Below, one piece after another: positions 33,397 through 37,355 of a DNA stretch of 37,355 bases. Position numbers and translations under genes: made by a program. Within the stretch, counting starts at the first letter, position 1. Each line of letters starts with the position of its first letter. Source of the DNA: Christensenellaceae bacterium Phil1. Lineage in GTDB: Bacteria; Bacillota; Clostridia; Christensenellales; CAG-138. Below the pieces are notes generated by a model. That model was not told the origin of the DNA. It made no database searches and saw only the letters and a program-made list of their open reading frames with translations. The stretch is from the NCBI GenBank assembly GCA_001940855.1, contig MSGS01000032.1, positions 11,998 through 49,352 of the forward strand, read 5' to 3'.

Positions 33397-34942
33397 CGAC
33401 GGCGCGGCGGAGAGCGCAAGCATAACCACGCAGCGGCAAATGCTGCGCAGCTACGCGGCAGAGCATGGGTACGCCGTGCAGGATGAGTATATTGATGACG
33501 GTTATTCGGGCGTAAGCTTCGATAGGCCGGAGTTCAGGCGGATGATAGCAGACATCGAGGCGAAGAAGGTCAACCTTGTTATAATCAAGGATTTGTCCCG
33601 TCTGGGGCGCGACTACATCACGGCGGGGCAGTATACGGAGATATATTTCCCAAGCAAGGGCGTGCGCTGCATAGCCGTAAACGACGGCTACGATTCGGAA
33701 GGGCCGTATACGGACATTGCGCCCTTCAAAAACGTTATAAACGAAATGTATGCCCGCGACATATCGAAGAAGATACGCTCCGCGTTCGCTGCCAAAATGC
33801 GGGAAGGGGCCTATGTTGCGGCGTTTGCGCCGTATGGCTACCAAAAGGATGCGGCGGATAAGAACCGCCTTGTAACCGATGCACGCTCGGGCGAAGTGGT
33901 AAAGCGCATATTCGCAATGGCCGCGGGCGGGGCGAAGCCCGCCGATATCGCGCGGACGCTGAACGCGGAAGGCGTCCCCTCCCCCGCCGTATATCGCTGC
34001 ATAATGCACGGCGGGTCGGACGCTAACTTGTATTCTCGGCAGGAATGGACGGGTTCAACGGTAGGTAAAATGCTGCGCAATATGGTTTACATTGGGCATA
34101 CGGCGCAGGGGAAAACCGAAAAGGCGTCGTTCAAAAGCCGCGTGAGCGTGAGCAAAGCGCGGGATGAATGGATAATTGTAAAAAACACGCACAAGGCGCT
34201 TGTGGACGAAGAAACGTTCGATATTGTGCAGCGGCGTATCCGCGCGCGGACGTGCCCAAAGAAGGGCGGGTTCGGCAACATTTTTTCCGGCATTGCAAAA
34301 TGCGCCGACTGCGGGCGCAATATGTCCTCAACCGGAACGCGGAAGAAGGGCTCGCAGGCCAATCTGTGCTGCGGAGGGTATAAGCTCCACGGCGCAAGGG
34401 AGTGCGGCAATCACTTCATTGATTATGATGCGCTGTATAAAATAGTGCTGGCGGAGCTGAGAAAACGGCTATGCATAGGCGAAGCCGAGCGGGCAAGGCT
34501 TGCGGATAATGTTTACGGGCGGCTTTGTGCGGCAAGGCGGGGCGATGACAAGGAAAGCGGCAGCATAAAAAGGCGGCTGAATGAGATAGAAAGCATAATA
34601 GCCAGGCTGTATGAGGACAACGCCGCAGGCAGACTGAGCGACCGCCGCACGGGCAGGCTTGCCGCAAAATATGAAAAGGAGGCCGAGGCGCATGAAGCAC
34701 GCATGGGCGCGATTCAGGCCGAGAAGGAAGCGGCAGTTTCACGCGAAAAGATAGGCAGGCTGCTTGATGAAATTATAAACATGGCCGAACTTACGCCGGA
34801 TATGCTGTTTAAGCTGATAGACCGTATTGAGATAGCTCAGGGGTATTATGAACAAACGGCGCAGGGACGGATAAAGCGCCAAAGGGTGAAGATATTCTAT
34901 CGGTTCAAAACGGAGGACGCGGAACGGGAATATACATTCTGA
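33341..34942 (+). CDS. Large serine recombinase (site-specific integrase)
   Basis: The 533-residue enzyme has the resolvase catalytic domain with Y-M-R-L-S (catalytic Ser16) and SRLGRD near residue 87. A recombinase domain follows (YGYQKDAADKNRLV, IARTLNAEGVPSP). A zinc ribbon near 318-355 carries CADCGRN and paired cysteines, and a long coiled coil (about 400-480) precedes the C-terminus. Such enzymes integrate and excise DNA between attP and attB. It ends 30 bases before the right junction. Its start, after GCGGAGGGG, overlaps the short upstream gene. Confidence 0.94.
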   Translation: MRTRADYRAALYMRLSKDDDGAAESASITTQRQMLRSYAAEHGYAVQDEYIDDGYSGVSFDRPEFRRMIADIEAKKVNLVIIKDLSRLGRDYITAGQYTEIYFPSKGVRCIAVNDGYDSEGPYTDIAPFKNVINEMYARDISKKIRSAFAAKMREGAYVAAFAPYGYQKDAADKNRLVTDARSGEVVKRIFAMAAGGAKPADIARTLNAEGVPSPAVYRCIMHGGSDANLYSRQEWTGSTVGKMLRNMVYIGHTAQGKTEKASFKSRVSVSKARDEWIIVKNTHKALVDEETFDIVQRRIRARTCPKKGGFGNIFSGIAKCADCGRNMSSTGTRKKGSQANLCCGGYKLHGARECGNHFIDYDALYKIVLAELRKRLCIGEAERARLADNVYGRLCAARRGDDKESGSIKRRLNEIESIIARLYEDNAAGRLSDRRTGRLAAKYEKEAEAHEARMGAIQAEKEAAVSREKIGRLLDEIINMAELTPDMLFKLIDRIEIAQGYYEQTAQGRIKRQRVKIFYRFKTEDAEREYTF

Positions 34943-34977
34943 CCGCATTCGGAAAACTCCCACGCATGCTGATGGGC
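34943..34977. other. attR: attR junction with attP arm
   Basis: The repeat CATGCTGATGGGC (34965-34977) marks the right junction. The attP arm CCGCATTCG starts one base after the recombinase stop codon, at 34943-34951. Confidence 0.8.
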
Positions 34978-35805
34978 CTTGGGTGCAACGCGGCGGCGAT
35001 AGTGGGCTGCCGCATAATAGACAGCCCGCGCGAAAGGCTCATAGCCATATTGACAAACGCATTCGTGCCCTGCAACGGGCGCTTCCCCGCGCTTATCGCC
35101 GTTATAAGCATGTTTTTTACCTATTCGGCATTTGCCTCGGGCGCGCTTGCGGGCGCGGTTATGCTTACGGCGCTGCTTATCGTAAGCGTTGCGGCAACGC
35201 TTTTGTGCGGCAGGCTTTTGAGCCGCACTATGCTCAAGGGGGAGCAAAGCTCCTTCACGCTGGAGCTGCCGCCCTTCCGCATGCCGCGCATAGGCAGGCT
35301 TATTGTGCGCAGCGTTGTGGACAGGACGCTTTTTGTGCTGGGCCGTGCGGCGGCGGTGGCCGCGCCGGCGGGGCTGCTGCTTTACGCATTATCAAATATA
35401 AGCATAGGAGGGCAGTCCATACTTGCGGCGGCGGTGGGCTTCCTTGACCCGTTCGCGCGGATATTCGGGCTGGATGGGGCGATATTTATAGCGTTCATGC
35501 TGGGCTTTCCCGCAAACGAAATAGTCCTGCCCATAGCCATAATGGCATATACCGCGTCCGGCTCGCTTGAGGAGCTGCCCGCGCTTTGCGATATGCGCGC
35601 GCTGCTTATTGCAAACGGGTGGAGCATAAAAACGGCGGTATGCTTCGTGCTGTTCAGCGTAATGCATTGGCCGTGCTCCACAACGCTTTTAACGATAAAA
35701 AAGGAGACGGGAAGCCTTAAATGGACGATTATGGCTTTCCTTCTCCCAACGTTATTCGGCCTTGCGGCGTGCTTTATTGTGAACGCGGTATTTACTCTTT
35801 TATAA
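34966..35805 (+). CDS. feoB: FeoB C-terminal part (gene interrupted by the element)
   Basis: The rest of FeoB: GLGCNAAAIVGCRIIDSPRE, NAFVPCNGRFPALI and several transmembrane helices, including the LGFPANEIVLPIA gate-like segment and the last helices. It continues the frame broken at 25313; joined at the shared repeat, the protein would be about 608 residues. An in-frame ATG at 34966 exists but has no good ribosome binding site, so this half is probably not translated well. Its end overlaps the patatin gene end by 14 bases, on the opposite strand. Confidence 0.92.
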   Translation: MLMGLGCNAAAIVGCRIIDSPRERLIAILTNAFVPCNGRFPALIAVISMFFTYSAFASGALAGAVMLTALLIVSVAATLLCGRLLSRTMLKGEQSSFTLELPPFRMPRIGRLIVRSVVDRTLFVLGRAAAVAAPAGLLLYALSNISIGGQSILAAAVGFLDPFARIFGLDGAIFIAFMLGFPANEIVLPIAIMAYTASGSLEELPALCDMRALLIANGWSIKTAVCFVLFSVMHWPCSTTLLTIKKETGSLKWTIMAFLLPTLFGLAACFIVNAVFTLL

Positions 35806-36670
35806 TGCTCATAAGAAGCTTGCCCAAGGCGATGTACATGTCCGCATAGCCCATGGCGAAGCGTTCGCGTATGGCGGAGCGGGTAAAGTTCATTGTGCCG
35901 CTGCCCTTTATCTGCTCCAGCGGCTTTGAAGGATAAATGTGTATGAGCCGCGTTGAGCCGATGTGGTCGATGTCCAGCGTTTCCTGCTCCCTCAGGTGAA
36001 TGACTATTATAGCGTCGTAGCCTTCATCCTGCAGGGGAGAAAGGGGCGTAACGTCGCTGTTTTTAACGCCGTAGGAAGGATCGTTTATTCCGCCGTCGGC
36101 AAACTTATGGCCTTCTATTTCAACGGGGTCGTAAACGTGGGGTATGGCGGCGCTGGCAAGCACGGCGTCCGTCATCTCCTCGTCGCTGAGTTTTTTCAGC
36201 TCAAAATATTTAACGTGGCGCTCGTTTATGTCATACGCGCAGGCGAAAAGCTTTGCCCTGTGCGCGCGTATCTTTTCAAAGTCGCAGCTTTTATTTATCA
36301 ATTCCCGCAGCGAATTCTGCGTGAAAACGGCGGTGTCACCGCTGTCCTGCATCTGCGCGGTAATGTGCAGCTTGCCAACAATGTCCTTTATGGCGCGGCT
36401 GTCGCCTTCCGCAACCTTGGGCGCGGCAACGGTCATAAGGCCGATGTTCTCCCAAAGCTCCTCCATCAGCGCAACGTCGTCCATTGCGAACACAAGCGTG
36501 TTCAGCGCGCCCACGCTCGTGCCGCTCACGCCGTACACCTTCTCTATAACGTCCATTTCGCCCATGGCCTTTATAGCGCCCGCTTCATACGCGCCCTTCG
36601 CGCCCCCGCCGGACAATACCAGCCCAAACTTCATGTTGTTCCATTTATCTATGTTTTTACCGTTTAGCAT
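35792..36670 (-). CDS. Patatin-like phospholipase
   Basis: A 292-residue acyl hydrolase of the patatin family. SGGGAKGAYEAGA is the oxyanion hole, GTSVGALN carries the nucleophile Ser of GxSxG, and FADGGIND carries the catalytic Asp. There is no signal peptide, so it acts in the cytosol or on the inner membrane face. I start at 36670, where AAAAGGAG lies 6-7 bases before the ATG; the longer frame has no ribosome binding site. The natural lipid substrate is not known. Confidence 0.9.
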   Translation of the reverse strand: MLNGKNIDKWNNMKFGLVLSGGGAKGAYEAGAIKAMGEMDVIEKVYGVSGTSVGALNTLVFAMDDVALMEELWENIGLMTVAAPKVAEGDSRAIKDIVGKLHITAQMQDSGDTAVFTQNSLRELINKSCDFEKIRAHRAKLFACAYDINERHVKYFELKKLSDEEMTDAVLASAAIPHVYDPVEIEGHKFADGGINDPSYGVKNSDVTPLSPLQDEGYDAIIVIHLREQETLDIDHIGSTRLIHIYPSKPLEQIKGSGTMNFTRSAIRERFAMGYADMYIALGKLLMSIIKE

Positions 36671-36790
36671 GTGTGCTCCTTTTGTGCGTTTATATGCCGC
36701 TTTTGCTGCTTTTATTATAAAGGCAGGGAATGCTAAATTGCAATATGTATCGCGGTGGTAAGGGGAAATATGCGGATATAAAACAAATTT

Positions 36791-36888
36791 CATCAGTTAT
36801 AACTTGTAAAATAAGGAAAAGCAGAGGTTTTATCAGTTATAACTGATAAAATTAGTTGAAATGGTGAAATTATAAGTTGTAACTGATG
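36791..36888. repeat. AT-rich dyad with three ATCAGTTATAACT-type motifs
   Basis: Upstream of the patatin gene, CATCAGTTATAACTTGT (36791), the perfect palindrome TATCAGTTATAACTGATA (36831-36848) and ATAAGTTGTAACTGATG (36872-36888) are spaced over 98 bases. The outer two are inverted to each other. It may be a triple operator or a very small inverted-repeat element. Confidence 0.6.
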
Positions 36889-36892
36889 GAAA

Positions 36893-37355
36893 GAGCCTTT
36901 TGGTGCTGTCACCAACCAAAAAGCTGTCCCCATGAAATGGGGAAAGTGGCTGCGAATGCAATGAGCAGACGAAAGGGGAACGGCTAAAACAGCCAAAAGC
37001 TTCGAGATATTCCCCCTCAGCTTCGCTTGCGCTCAGCAGCTCCCCCATAAATGGTGGCGCCTTTTGGTGCGCTTTACAAACTCTCACGTTAAGCCTGCCC
37101 TGAAAGGGGAGGTGGACATGAGCGTTAGCGAATGGACGGAGGGGTTGCATCAAAGCTGCTGTTGTTTACGTTAACCCCTCAGTCAATCCGCCTTACGGCG
37201 TATTGCCAGCTCCCCGGCCGGGGAGCCTTTTGGGCGGCACAAACCAAAAGCTGTCCCCATGAAATGGGGAAAGTGGCTGCGAATGCAATGAGCAGACGAA
37301 AGGGGAACGGCTAAAACAGCCAAAAGCTTCGAGATATTCCCCCTCAGCTTCGCTT
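36893..37355. repeat. Right-end repeat cluster with a 110-bp exact direct duplication
   Basis: This gene-free end carries CAAAAGCTGTCCCC units in an exact 110-base direct repeat (36919-37028 and 37246-37355, the second cut by the window end). Between them lie CCTTTTGG/CCAAAAGG units, a CCTGCCCTGAAAGGGGAGGTGG unit (37094-37140) and a CAACCCCTCAGTC...CCTTTTGGG double hairpin (37172-37233). No coding function. Confidence 0.75.

Larger units (their letters stand above)
25301..34964 (+). mobile_element. Serine-recombinase integrative element inserted in feoB, 9,664 bp
   Basis: The boundaries are set by CATG-NNN-ATGGGC at both junctions (25301-25313 and 34965-34977). Removing one repeat plus the intervening DNA rejoins FeoB in frame. 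The element carries a large serine recombinase reading outward to the right end, a short gene in front of it, and a minus-strand cargo: surE, phnD, phnC, phnE, phnE, a metallophosphoesterase gene and a P-loop gene. There are no relaxase, coupling-protein or phage structural genes, so it looks like a compact integrative or mobilisable unit. Confidence 0.9.

Noticed and set aside
25301..34977. Possibility that feoB is naturally encoded as two genes
   Set aside because: The halves lie 9.7 kb apart around a recombinase and share a junction repeat, and the break falls inside a conserved stretch, so interruption explains it better.

Overview
The window looks like the replication-origin region of an uncultured, GC-rich member of the Clostridia (Bacillota). 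The evidence is the order rpmH-rnpA-yidD-yidC-jag on the minus strand, facing dnaA-dnaN on the plus strand, soj/spo0J-type parA-parB with two perfect parS sites, a glgC/glgD heterosubunit pair, a TPP riboswitch in front of a ThiT-type transporter, and strong Gram-positive ribosome binding sites. Species cannot be named from the sequence.

Layout. 1-4.8 kb: parB, parA and a GNAT gene, the first parS site, TPP-riboswitch-controlled thiT, a lipoprotein gene, a ModE-like fragment and the second parS site. 4.8-10.6 kb: a minus-strand cluster for a ribbon-helix-helix regulator, cca, mnmE, murG and a HEAT-repeat methyltransferase. 10.8-13.8 kb: jag, yidC, yidD, rnpA, rpmH. 14.2-16.9 kb: dnaA, oriC with several DnaA boxes, dnaN. 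The usual neighbours mnmG/rsmG and recF/gyrB are absent, so the origin neighbourhood is rearranged. 17.5-23.9 kb: glycogen synthesis genes glgB, glgC, glgD, glgA. 24.0-35.8 kb: feoA and feoB, with feoB cut in two by a 9.66-kb element. 35.8-36.7 kb: a patatin-like phospholipase. The gaps and the right end carry dispersed hairpin-rich repeats.

The main discovery is the element inside feoB. A large serine recombinase gene ends just inside the right junction. Both junctions share CATG-NNN-ATGGGC, and removing exactly 9,664 bp restores one continuous FeoB frame of about 608 codons. Joining the two element ends gives a 50-bp imperfect dyad centred on the shared CATG, as expected of a serine-integrase attP. 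The cargo is one minus-strand group: SurE nucleotidase, phosphonate-type ABC transporter genes phnD-phnC-phnE-phnE, a 5'-nucleotidase-family phosphoesterase, and an unrecognised P-loop protein. No C-P lyase is present. A 273-bp MITE-like palindrome sits next to the left end. Whether the element excises and switches iron transport back on is inference.

A second discovery is a 3'-UTR module. Right after the stop codons of dnaN and the lipoprotein gene there are five hairpins joined by GTGAAAT, then a conserved tail and a GGGGACG terminator hairpin. The tail and terminator alone follow parB, and a related terminator follows glgA. Stem sequences differ between copies but remain complementary.
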